NCBI RefSeq assembly: GCF_002865645.1
Contig: NW_020194555.1
Location: 3,188,288-3,252,287 of the forward strand
Reading direction: 5' to 3'
DNA from: Hyaloscypha bicolor E
Taxonomy: Eukaryota; Ascomycota; Leotiomycetes; Helotiales; Hyaloscyphaceae
DNA: 64,000 bases
Every line of letters begins with the position of its first letter. Positions within the stretch are counted from its first letter, which is position 1. A program made the translations under genes and the position numbers. Below the pieces are notes generated by a model that was not told the DNA's origin, did no database searches, and saw only the letters and a list, made by a program, of their open reading frames with translations. This document shows, piece after piece, positions 39,065-49,399 of this stretch.

Positions 39065-39195
39065 TGTTACGTGGTACCAGTCACGTGGTGCCACTACACG
39101 TGACTTAGCGTGTAGCCAGTGCTTTTAGCCCGGCACACAGCCTTCAGCTCAATTCAAGCTCTTTACCACCACTGCAATATCACCTTATCGTGACA
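39065..39195 (+). repeat. TRIM 5' LTR
   Basis: 131 bp with TG...CA ends. It carries CACGTG at 39082-39087 and 39097-39102. Differs from the 3' LTR at 39075, 39094, 39096, 39145, 39170, 39175, 39181 and 39192. Confidence 0.95.
39079..39105 (+). promoter_or_regulatory. Paired E-boxes forming an inverted repeat in the TRIM 5' LTR
   Basis: AGTCACGTG (39079-39087), a 9-bp spacer, and CACGTGACT (39097-39105) are perfect reverse complements. Each arm contains a palindromic CACGTG. Such an arrangement could bind bHLH dimers or form a hairpin in RNA; function is inference. Confidence 0.6.
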
Positions 39196-39197
39196 TA

Positions 39198-39205
39198 TGG
39201 TAGCA
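39198..39205 (+). other. Candidate primer-binding site of the TRIM
   Basis: TGGTAGCA begins two bases after the 5' LTR. The first seven bases match the start of the initiator-Met tRNA primer site known from yeast Ty1; the match does not continue, so the primer tRNA is uncertain. Confidence 0.5.
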
Positions 39206-39642
39206 ATACAATAATTACGATCGAGATCGACCTCACGATACGGATTACCACAGCAATAAAGCGATGTTCCCCTCGCCCCTGCAGAAAGAGCTTCCTGCCA
39301 CGCTTCACACCCCCGCCGGCAGAGCCGTCCGACTCCTCACTTCCCCAAGTCTTTACTTGGCTAGTGTCCCTCCTATTAGGGCACATGGCATACATGGTGG
39401 TTGCAATTGGGAGGTTATTAAGACTGGATACGGCGCGAACAAGAAGTGTGGTAGAGAGGGAGGCAATATACAAGTAGGGGGCATATTCTGGGATATACGT
39501 TACTATGGCCTGCTTCTCGCAGGGCCCTTGGGAGTAAGATGTAAGCTCTTGGGGGCGGGAAGCACACTCCATACTAGTGGACTTCTCGTTTGGGTAGCCT
39601 AGAATGGCTATATTGCGACGAGGACGTCGTCTTTTGAAGTCT
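39206..39642 (+). other. TRIM interior, non-coding or captured sequence
   Basis: About 440 bp of balanced base composition without gag or pol similarity. Several overlapping frames are open: plus 39190-39477 and 39264-39602, and minus 39180-39668 (162 codons). The minus frame starts in the 3' LTR and ends in the 5' LTR, so it depends on the terminal repeats and is probably not a gene. Composition and openness would also fit a captured host fragment. Confidence 0.5.
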
Positions 39643-39653
39643 GAAGGGGGGGA
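39643..39653 (+). other. TRIM polypurine tract
   Basis: AAGGGGGGGA-type purine run two bases before the 3' LTR. It fixes the element's orientation as plus. Confidence 0.85.
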
Positions 39654-39655
39654 CT

Positions 39656-39786
39656 TGTTACGTGGCACCAGTCACGTGGTGCCATTGCACGTGACTTAGC
39701 GTGTAGCCAGTGCTTTTAGCCCGGCACACAGCCTTTAGCTCAATTCAAGCTCTTTACCACTACTGTAATATTACCTTATCGTAACA
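39656..39786 (+). repeat. TRIM 3' LTR
   Basis: 131 bp matching 39065-39195. Holds CACGTG at 39673-39678 and CACGTGACT at 39688-39696. Most RIP-type changes (CAG to TAG, GCA to GTA, TCA to TTA, GTG to GTA) fall in this copy. Confidence 0.95.
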
Positions 39787-39791
39787 ATATA
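39787..39791. repeat. Right target-site duplication of TRIM (ATATA)
   Basis: Matches 39060-39064. Confidence 0.85.
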
Positions 39792-40604
39792 TAATAGTAG
39801 TTCAGAAATATTAAACTAAATAAGCTAATAAAAAATAGTAAAAATTAGATTTTAGTCTAAAAAATATAATTTATATAATTAAAAAAAATGGAAAACGAAT
39901 TATTTATTTAATAAATTAAATTATTATTTTATTAAATTATTTAAAATTAATAAAATAATAAGCTATTTATATTAATTAGATCTTTTTTATTATATGGAAT
40001 TTGACTAATTTTTTATATAAATAGATTTTATAAGAATTCTATTAATTTATTATTTTACTAAATTAATAATAAATTTAAATAAAAAATCTAAAAAATTCTT
40101 TTTTTAGAATATTTTATAATAAGCTTTATTATAAAATTAAATAGAAAAAATAGAATATAAATATTAAATAATATTTTATATTAAATTTTAAGAATTTAAT
40201 ATTTGAATTATATAAATTCTATAAATAAAACTCTAGTAAAATAAGATTTTTTTATTTAGCTAAATAAATAAATTCAATATATTTAAAAAAAATTAATAAT
40301 AAATCTTAATAATAAGGCTTTTATAATTAAAAAAAGAAGAAAAAACCTAAATATTTCTCGGATTTTATCTAAATTCTAATATATTTTTTTTATTCTATTA
40401 TATTAATATTTATTTTCTTTTCTAAAAATTTAAATAAAATAACTTTTTTTATTATATTAAATTATATTTTATTATTTAGATAAATTATAAAAAAAAAGTA
40501 AAATTTTAAAACTAAGCCAAAAATAAATATTTGCTTATATTAGTTTGAAATATTATTAAAAATCGAGAAAAACCTTTTTAACTATTTTAATTTTTATAAC
40601 CTTA
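39792..40604. other. AT-rich flank between TRIM and Gypsy-3
   Basis: Continuation of 38591-39059: A+T-rich, no recognisable gene, no terminal repeats. Confidence 0.6.
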
Positions 40605-40609
40605 ACTAT
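40605..40609. repeat. Left target-site duplication of Gypsy-3 (ACTAT)
   Basis: Repeated exactly at 48437-48441. Confidence 0.93.
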
Positions 40610-40907
40610 TATAAGGTATTTATTAGTAGGTAATAAGATAATAGAATAAATTAGTATATTATAAAATTATAGTATTAAATTTAGTATAGAACTAATCTCT
40701 ATCTCTCTTATAAAGTTTAGGAAAGCCCCTTCTAAATAGGAGGCCCTAATAGTATATATATAATTAGTAATTTATAAGCCTAATATATATAATATAAATA
40801 GTAATTAGTTGGGATATTAAAGGACTACCGAACTCCCTAATTAATACCTGTAATATCCGAGGTTTATTATATATCCTTAAATTATATATAATCCTATATA
40901 TATTATA
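40610..40907 (-). repeat. Gypsy-3 3' LTR
   Basis: 298 bp, reverse orientation, from TATAAGGTATTTATTAG to CCTATATATATTATA. Confidence 0.93.
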
Positions 40908-40924
40908 ACTATATTTCCTTTCTA

Positions 40925-42550
40925 GGATCTTATTTCTAAGATCTATTAATTTATTCTAGTAAATATTTAATTAATTATTTATTTAATTAATATAAACTTT
41001 TAGTATTTTAGGAGGTAGTTTTACTAATATAATTTAGATAATAGATATAAAAATCGTCTAATTAGATTAGGGCTAAATAAGTAAGAAGGAAGAGTAATTA
41101 TATCCCAGATATAGGAGCTAGCCAGTAATTGTAATTTTGTTTAGGATCTGAGTATTCTAATTAGCTTAATCCAAAATACTAAAGTATTATTTTATAAAAT
41201 TAATATTACCTATTAAATATTATATTAGAATAATCTAAATAGCTATATAGAAAGTATTTAATAAATATTTATATAAGAAATCTATACAAATATTTCTAAG
41301 GTCCTAGAGATTATTTATAGGCTTCTAGAAATATATATTAATTAGTTATACTAGTTTCTAATTAGGACTAGTATAAAAACTAGTAGTTAATTTAGGTAAT
41401 TCTCTATTTCTATAAAAGAATCTCTTTATATTATTATATACTCTCTTTTTTTCTAATAACTATATATATAACTTTTTCTATTTTTATCTTCTAATTTCTT
41501 CTTTTACTCTTCTCTAAGTTTTCTTTAATTATTTTTAATTAATTCTATAATATCTTTTTCTAGCTTTATTATCCATTCCTATAATAATAAATATAAAAAT
41601 AATCTTATAGCCTCTTTTCCTATTACTAGTAGATACTTGAAATGTTTTAAGTATTTACTTATTAATTCTTTTATTTTATATATTATAATATCTAATAAGA
41701 AGAATTATAACTATTATAATAAGAGTTCTAAGTCTTATATATTAGTAAGTTCTTTAGCTTTAATATCTATTAAAACTAATACAATTTCAGATTTCTTATT
41801 ACTTATTAGAGGCTTATTAGTTCTAGGAAGATATTATTATAATCTTTAAGAAATTTCTTAAAATATATCCTAAATAATATTATACTAATAAGAATAATAT
41901 TATTAATTAGGTTTTTAAAAACTAGAAGAATACTAATAAGCTTTAGAATTCTTTTTCCTATCTTAATAAAGCAAATAATAATACTATTTGAGTTAATATC
42001 CCAAAAATAAGTTTTTTTTAATATATTTAGGTATTTACTAATTCCTTAAAAAAATATTATAATATCTATTTTTAAAGTATTAATCTTATTACTAAACTTA
42101 TTATTAAGATTACTAAGTAGTTTATTACTAGTATTTTAAGTATTAATAATATAATATTTATAGTTATTTGGAACCTAACTTTAAAAATTCGGGTTTTCTA
42201 TAAAATATATATAGTTATTATAAGTTTCTTATTTATTTTTTTTAATATCCTTAATACTAATATTATTATAATATAACTATATTCTATTAAGAGATAAGTA
42301 GATTCCGGAAAGTATTAGCTAATTTTTTACTAAATCCTAAATAGAACTAGTATTTGGTATTCTTATTTTAGGAATTAGAAATTTATAGGAATTAAAGTTT
42401 ATTTATTTGAGATATCTATAGCTAATTTATTTATAATAAACCTTTTTTAATTCTAAATCTTTTTCTAATAATTTAAATATAATTCTTATAAGCCTTAATA
42501 AAACTCTAGAAAATCTTTATAAATAAAAAACCTAGGAAAAAAATATTTCT
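40925..42550 (-). other. Gypsy-3 unassigned 3' region
   Basis: Minus-strand counterpart of Gypsy-1 9010-10640. The 70-codon plus-strand frame at 41637-41849 is the antisense shadow seen in the other two copies; its recurrence reflects family membership, not independent evidence for a gene. Confidence 0.5.
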
Positions 42551-42554
42551 ATTA

Positions 42555-45500
42555 TTATTCCGGACCTTTTTTTAGCTATCCAGGTTCTCTTTTTCTTTTA
42601 AATAGTTTTTTTTTTAGTAATTTAGAATTCTTTTTAATCTTAAGAAATTATTAAAAAGTAGTTTCAGATTCTAAATTATAGTTTTAGTTATATAATTTCA
42701 GAAGTTTCTTAGAATTTTTAAAGTTAGAAAAAGCAAGTAACTAGATATTATAATCTTTAGGCTAGACTTTCTATTTAATTAAATACTATTACTTTTTATT
42801 TCTATTATTTTATTAGTAATTAATAATAGCTTCTATTTCCTATTCTTATTCTTTATTATTATTTACTAATTCCGGAAGTTTTCCAGAAAAATATAAATAT
42901 AGCTCCTAATTCTTTTTTATTATATATTTTTTAAAGAAAGAAATATAGAAAGTTAGATATAAATAATTATATATATTTAATAGTTCTAATTTATATACTA
43001 AATTACTAATATATTTAAGAATCCTAAATAGATTTATAAATTTTAGCTTAAGCTTTCCTATTTTAAGTTTAATATTTCTTATTAATAATATTATCTAGGC
43101 TTCTTTAGAATAGTATTTAGCTAACTAGTATTTATTATAATAGGTTTTCCGGTTATTTTATATATAATACTATAAATTTTTAAGCTTTTTCTATTTTATT
43201 TTAAGGGTTTCTAGTCTCCTATATATAGCTAGTATTTTTTCTATAATCCTGTTCTTAGGATTCTATAGAAGTTAAAAATAGTATTTATAATATATATAAA
43301 AAGATATATTTTATATAATCTAATATTTTAAATTATTATATATAAATTTTATAAAAGATAACTTCTTAAACTAGTTATTCTTTTAGGTATTATAATAATA
43401 TCTCAGATAATATTTTAGGGCCTGGTTTTATCTTTTTATCTAATTATCTATCTAAGAATAATAAACTATATTTAAATACTATTTATATATTAAATAAAAG
43501 TAAAAAGCAAATTAGAACTAGCTAGTAAATACCGTTTCTTGATTAGAAATAATTCTATTAGAAGAGCTAAAGATTAAGAAAACATATTTTTATATAATCT
43601 TAGTAAGCTCTAAAAAGTTAATAGTTTTATAGTATATAATATATCTTACTATTTTAGAGTATTAGTTAATAATTATAAGAATTATATTAAAATCGGGATC
43701 TTCTATTAGGTTCTTATATAGTAATAGACCTATAATAAAATCTATAAAGATCTTATTCCAGAATCTTTTAGACTATAATAAACTACTAAATAGATTATAT
43801 AATAAATACCTCTTTATCTTAATTCTCTAATAAATATTATATTCTTAATAATAATTATAAATATTTTCTTTTATATTTTTCTAATACTAGGACTTTTTAA
43901 AAAGCTTAAGAGTCTTTTTTATTTTATAGTATCTAGCTATTAGATTATTATAATAAAGCTTTATAATTTCTTAATATAAAGTAGAATTATTAAATATAAT
44001 AATTCTTAAATAATATCTAAATAGGTCTAAATTATTTTTCCAGACTTCTTTTTTCTTAGTATCTTTTTTACTAAACCTTTATTTTATAATATTTTAATAT
44101 TAAGAATTATTTTTCTAAGCTATCTAAATAATATCTAGAAGAGATTTAGATAGAGGAGCTAATATTATAGCTCTTTTAGTAGCTATATATATCTATATAT
44201 AGGGAATTAGGTATTTATAATTATTTAATTCAAAAACTCGAGAAACTAAAAAGTTTTTAGTTCTATTAAATAATATGGTTATAAATACCCTTATTATCTT
44301 AGCTATAATAATAGAGCTTTTAAGGCATTTCCCTATATCTTATTTCTTAACTAATTCTATAGTTAAGGGATTTATAAAATAATTTATTTACTTATTTTAT
44401 AGTAAATATTTTTTCTTAGCTATTATAGATATAATAAGTATTAAATAATACTTATTCTAAAGAGGGAACTCTTTAGATATTTATAAGAACTTCTAAATTA
44501 TAATTATAAAAGCTTTCTTTAACTTATTCTAAAAGATTAGAAGCCAAGCTATATTAATAGGACCTTTTTTATAATTAGGTCTTTTACTAGGTTTATTTAT
44601 TAGGTTTAAGGTATTTCTATAATAAATAATATTAAAATTATATATTATAAGATATATTACCTAATATATTTAATAGTTTTCTAAATACTTTATTTCTATA
44701 AAGTATTAGAGATTATTATAGTTTATAATAACCTCGATTATAAACCTGGACCTTTTAAGGTAATAGTACTAATATTTAAAGGTTTTAATAATTATAAATA
44801 GCTTCCTATTATAAATACTATAATTATATTTGGCTTTGGAAAGTTTCCGGAATTAGAATACTACTAGATACTAGTATTTTTTCGGGCTATTATTAGAATT
44901 AATTTATTATAAAATAGTACTAGTAATTATAAATTTCAATATATTAGTTTTAATATAAATCTTTTTAGAAAGGTTAAAATAAACTAGAATAGGTATTATA
45001 ATAAAAGCTTTTTTTAAAGTCTTAAAGCTTTTAGCTATTTTATTTATTTATATAAAGAAACCAGATTTCCGGCCCTTTTCTATTTTTTTTAAAAGATTTA
45101 TTAAGCCTATAGTTACCTGAAAGTAATAGTAAATAAACCTATAATAGAAATTAGTAAATCTAAGAAATACTTAAATATTATAGAATAATTCTGGTTCTAG
45201 CTATTTAATAATACTATAGACTTATTTAGGATCTATATAAATATTTTCTATTCTAATAAAAAAGCCTAAAAATTCGATTTCCTTAATATTAAACTCGTAT
45301 TTACTAAATTTATAAAACAGGTTATTTTTATATAGTCTAGTAAGTATTTAGTAAATATAATTATAATATTTACTTTTATTTCGGGAATAAATAAGGATAT
45401 TATTCAAATAAATAATTATAAAATAATTTAGAAGTCTTATAAATATAGTATTAATATATACTTAAAATATAGCTAGTATATTAGCTAGCCTAAAAGATAT

Positions 45501-46600
45501 TATAAGATATTTAAAATAGCTATAATAGGTCCTAAAAGCCGTCTTTTATTTATATTTTTTACGAATTCTTATCTAATAATATATATTCTTAAAATCTAGC
45601 TTTATAAAGATTTTGGCTTCTCGGAATTAATTAAGGGTTTTATTAATAAGAGGAAGTAAATACTAATTCTTAATTATAACTTAGTTAAATCTATAATAAT
45701 TAATATAAAGGTATAGTCTTCTATTTTTCTTAGAAATAAAAAGAATAGATATCTTTACTAGGCTTTTACTAGGCCTTATCTAATATTTATAAAGTATATT
45801 TTATAAATATAAATATAATATTTCTAGTTAGGTTTTTAATAGATTATATAAAGGCCTATATAGGACTATATTATCTATATTAATAAAGTATTTAATACTA
45901 CTAAGATTAGAAAGTTCTAAAGCTTTATTAGAGTTAAAAACTTCTAAGAAGTTTTTATATTTATTATTCCGGAAATAAATAGATATTTCTAAGGCCTCTT
46001 TCCAGAGGATATTAATTTGCTATATTAAAAACTTCTATTTAGTATTACTAGAACTATATAATAAAATAGAGACCTAGTAATTATTATAAATATATAAAGC
46101 CTATTATCTAGGATAGTTATATTTGCCTTTAGTTAAGAATAAAACTTGAGATACTAGTTTAGAATACTAGTTAAGTTTCTTATTGAATTCTTTTAGTATT
46201 AGGATTTTAATATTATTAGATTATATAGATATATATATTTATTATTTCTTAATATAGTTTATATATTATATAAAAGTTACTTTATAAAATTCTATACTAA
46301 AAATAAGACTATAAGAGCTAATATTCTTATATCTATAGAACCGGAGTTTAAAAGAATATATCTTATTATAATTATCTATAATAAATATCTTAAGATTATA
46401 GGCTTAATAGACCTTAAATCGGTTTTTATAAAAGGTTATAAATTTTTAGTTATATTTAGCTAAAATAATAAAGCCCTGGCTTTAAGCCTAATTATTATTA
46501 AGAAAGTTATAATCTAACCTGGTATTACTAAATCTATTATATATTTCTAAAATACCTATTTCTGGCTATATTAATCTTATTTAAATAATTATATAAAGTA
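42555..46600 (-). pseudogene. Gypsy-3 pol remnant
   Basis: From right to left: protease (N-T-R/G remnant near 46520), RT with active site Y-L-N-N at 45399-45410, RNase H, integrase, and chromodomain at about 42725-42830. Both RT aspartates are lost. Stops are at former Gln and Trp codons. Confidence 0.9.
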
Positions 46601-46636
46601 ATATATCTTTTTTATTATAGTTAAAATTATTAATAT

Positions 46637-48046
46637 TTAAGATTTAGCCTTTTTTTTTTCCTATTTCTTAGGAAAGTTTTTTTTAGAATACTTTTTTATA
46701 GCTATAGTATTAATCTGCTTCTATAGATATTTTAATTCTTTTATAGTTTTGGCCTTATTAGGATTCTATTAAGCCTATTTAATATATTTGGAATATTTTA
46801 TATTTCTTAAGAAGTATTTTTTCTATTTATAAGTTTAATAAATTATATCTAAAATAGAACTAGTATTTTATTAAGGCTTTAAAAGGGCCAAAATACTATC
46901 TAAGGATTTCTTATATAATTTTCGGAACTTATTCTTTCTTTTTTAATAGCTTTATAAATCAGAATTTACTAAATTAGGGTCTTTAAGGATAGAGTTATTT
47001 TTACTAGACTTCCCTATCTTTATTTTTTTTAATTTAGGATAAATAGTATATTCTGCTTTCTAAGCTTTCTTAAGTTATTTAGAAACAGATACTGCCTTAT
47101 TTCCTAAGAGAATAGATATAAATATCTAATAAGTCTTATAGTTAGATAAAGTAGTATTAAAAGTCCGGACCCGGTCTCTTTTAGAATATAGATTCTAGTT
47201 AACTTCGAGACTAATTATCCGAATATATAATTTAGTAACTATCTTACTATTCTTCTAATAAAGATCTCAAAATTTCTTAAAGGTATCTTATTAACGGGTT
47301 TAAGGTATTTGAAGTATATTGGCCAAATAGGCCTTAAATCGCTTCTAATAGACCTTATATAATAGTAGACTTTGCTTTATTATAGCCTTCTAAATATTAT
47401 AAGGTTTGTTCCTAAAGGCACTTATAATAGAATTAACTCTAGAAGAATATTTATTATAAGTCTAAGGTTAGGTCCTAAAGATTACTTTCTAGAAAAATAT
47501 AAATATTCTCTATTTCTTAAAGGACTTTCTATAATATAAATCAAATATTCGGACCTTAAAAAGCTTCTTTTAGTCCAAATATATCTTTAGGATATTATAT
47601 AGTAGCTTCTAATAAATAGTATCGAGATTATTCTTAAAGCTTATTATATTAGGAAAGGAAATAGGTTCTAATCTCATTTTAGGAAGTTCCCTAATAGGAA
47701 TTACTAAAAAAGATAGGATAAACTTATAAATAGAGTTTCTATAAAATATAGTAAACCGTAAGGTATCCCTAAAAGTACCCTTATATTATTTTAATTATAG
47801 GATATATTAGTTAATTATATCTATTAATTCTTGCTTTTATTAGAGCGCTTTGACTTTAGTATATAAGCCCTATTCTATAGCTTAGATAATAGTAACTCAG
47901 ATATTAATTTTGGTATCTTAATTATTACCGGAATTATTTATATTATTATTACTAGCTCTCGGAGGCTTCTGAGAGGCCCTATTAAAAGTATTAGATAAGC
48001 CTTTACTATTACCCGTATTAGGGTTAATCTATTTAACTTCCTTTAT
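46637..48046 (-). pseudogene. Gypsy-3 gag (1410 bp, RIP-damaged)
   Basis: Runs from ATA at 48046-48044 (mutated start) to the stop at 46639-46637. It has exactly the same length as Gypsy-1 gag and lacks the 17-bp deletion of Gypsy-2. The equal length supports the chosen start and shows the frame was intact before RIP. Confidence 0.85.
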
Positions 48047-48138
48047 AGGAATAGCTTTAGTAAGGGGTTATATATTTTATAGATTTCGAGATATAATTAC
48101 TTATTAAACTACCTCCTTTAAGAGTAGAGAGATTAGCT

Positions 48139-48436
48139 TATAAGGTATTTATTAGTAGGTAATAAAATAATAGAATAAATTAGTATATTATAAAACTATA
48201 GTATTAAATTCAGTATAGAACTAATCTCTATCTCTCTTATAAGGTCCAGGGAAGCCTTTTCTAAATAGGAGGCCCTAATAATATATATATAATTAGTAAT
48301 TTATAAGTCTAATATATATAATATAAATAGTAGTTAGTTGGGATATTAAAGGGCTACCGAACTCCCTAATTAATACCTATAATATTCGAGGTTCGTTATA
48401 TGCCCTTAAGTTATATATGACCCTATATATATTATA
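48139..48436 (-). repeat. Gypsy-3 5' LTR
   Basis: 298 bp. The E-box position reads AGTTATATATG in place of AGTCACGTGCG. Confidence 0.93.
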
Positions 48437-48441
48437 ACTAT
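48437..48441. repeat. Right target-site duplication of Gypsy-3 (ACTAT)
   Basis: Matches 40605-40609. Confidence 0.93.
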
Positions 48442-48983
48442 TTATATTATTATTATTTTAATAGAATTATTAATAAAAATAAAACAGATAAGAAATTCTA
48501 ATAATATATTATTTATAGCCGGATTAAATAAAGCTATTTATTAGATTCTAGATAACTTAAATAATAGTAATAGTATTTTAAATTTAGTAATTATAACCGT
48601 TATTAATATAACTATTAGCTAAATTACTTTTATAAACGAAAATAGTAATTCTTTTATCTAAAAATAAATTAATATATAGAATATAGCTTATATTACTTTT
48701 AAGAAAATACCTGAAATTATTATAAAAGATATTTTAATAAAGTATTCTAAAAAATAATAAAATAAAAGATTTAATTATTAGTAATAATAAGTTTAATAAT
48801 CTAATAGGCAAAATAGATAATATTAATAAAAAATACTTTATTAATTTTATTAAGCTAGATATTAAGAAGATTAATAAAAATAAGATTAGTATATCTAAGA
48901 AATATAAGGTATTAAATAATAATAAGAATTCTAATAATAAAAAGATTAAAGATAAAAAAAATTCTAGTAATAAAAGAGATTCT
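48442..48983 (+). other. Unassigned sequence between Gypsy-3 and Copia E, with a Lys-rich open stretch
   Basis: About 540 bp not belonging to the recognised elements. From about 48790 to the Copia E junction one plus frame stays open for about 65 codons and is rich in Lys, Asn and Ile (for example N-K-N-K-I-S-I-S-K-K-Y-K). It may be the tail of an older element's protein cut off by Copia E, or simply AT-rich low complexity. Confidence 0.5.
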
Positions 48984-49177
48984 AATTATAATATTATAGT
49001 ATTAATATATAATTTCTAAATCTACTAAGCCTAATAGGGTCTAGTTTACTAGTTAAATTACTTATAAAATATAAGGTTATATAATTATATCCTATATTCT
49101 ATATTCTATTACCTATATCTCGTATTTCGTATCCCGTAATTATATATATAATTTCTAAAGAAATAGCTATACTAATA
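48984..49177 (-). repeat. Copia E 3' LTR, truncated
   Basis: 194 bp matching the right-hand LTR at 61812-62097. The outermost 90 or so bases are missing at an abrupt junction (AATTATAAT), so no target duplication can be paired with ATAAT at 62098-62102. Confidence 0.85.
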
Positions 49178-49300
49178 TTAGAAATTCTTTAAAAAAATAT
49201 AAAAAATAATATTTTCCTCTAATTATATATAAATTCTCTAATCCGGCCTAATATTAGATTTCTTAAATACTTTATATATCTATATTACTTCTGAGGTTTT

Positions 49301-49338
49301 AGTTATATATTAAAGGCTATAGCCTTTTATATATAACT
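49301..49338. repeat. 38-bp palindrome in Copia E 3' region
   Basis: AGTTATATAT...TATATAACT around GGCTATAGCC, with a single mismatch between arms. The best-preserved copy in the window. Confidence 0.85.
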
Positions 49339-49399
49339 TCTCTTCCTATAATATTCTCTTATTCTATATATCTATTTCCTGCTCTATTTATATTTAACT

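Larger units (their letters stand above)
39065..39786 (+). mobile_element. Miniature non-autonomous LTR element (TRIM-like), lightly RIP-mutated
   Basis: A 722-bp element with two 131-bp LTRs, both starting TGTTACG; the 5' copy ends GTGACA and the 3' copy GTAACA. A 460-bp interior carries a primer-site candidate, a polypurine tract and no pol, and an ATATA duplication flanks the whole. This is the TRIM plan: LTRs, PBS and PPT without coding capacity, mobilised by another element's enzymes. It is the only part of the window with ordinary base composition, so it inserted after, or escaped, the RIP that consumed its surroundings. LTRs differ at 8 of 131 sites, all transitions, 7 of them in CpA/TpG context, so it has been touched by RIP lightly. 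None of the autonomous elements here shares its LTR sequence. Confidence 0.93.
40610..48436 (-). mobile_element. Gypsy-3, complete chromovirus in reverse orientation
   Basis: A 7827-bp copy of the Gypsy-1 family on the minus strand, with 298-bp LTRs at both ends and an ACTAT duplication. Intermediate in RIP damage between Gypsy-1 and Gypsy-2. Gag is full length (1410 bp), and pol and the unassigned 3' region are collinear with the other copies. Confidence 0.96.

Noticed and set aside
39180..39668. 162-codon minus-strand frame as a real gene in the TRIM
   Set aside because: It starts and ends within the LTRs, is antisense to the element's orientation given by PBS and PPT, and matches nothing I know. 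Kept only as a low-interest finding.
39065..39786. SINE or MITE instead of a TRIM
   Set aside because: Long direct, not inverted, terminal repeats with TG...CA ends, a purine tract before the 3' repeat and a 5-bp duplication fit an LTR element; there is no tRNA-like head or A-tail.
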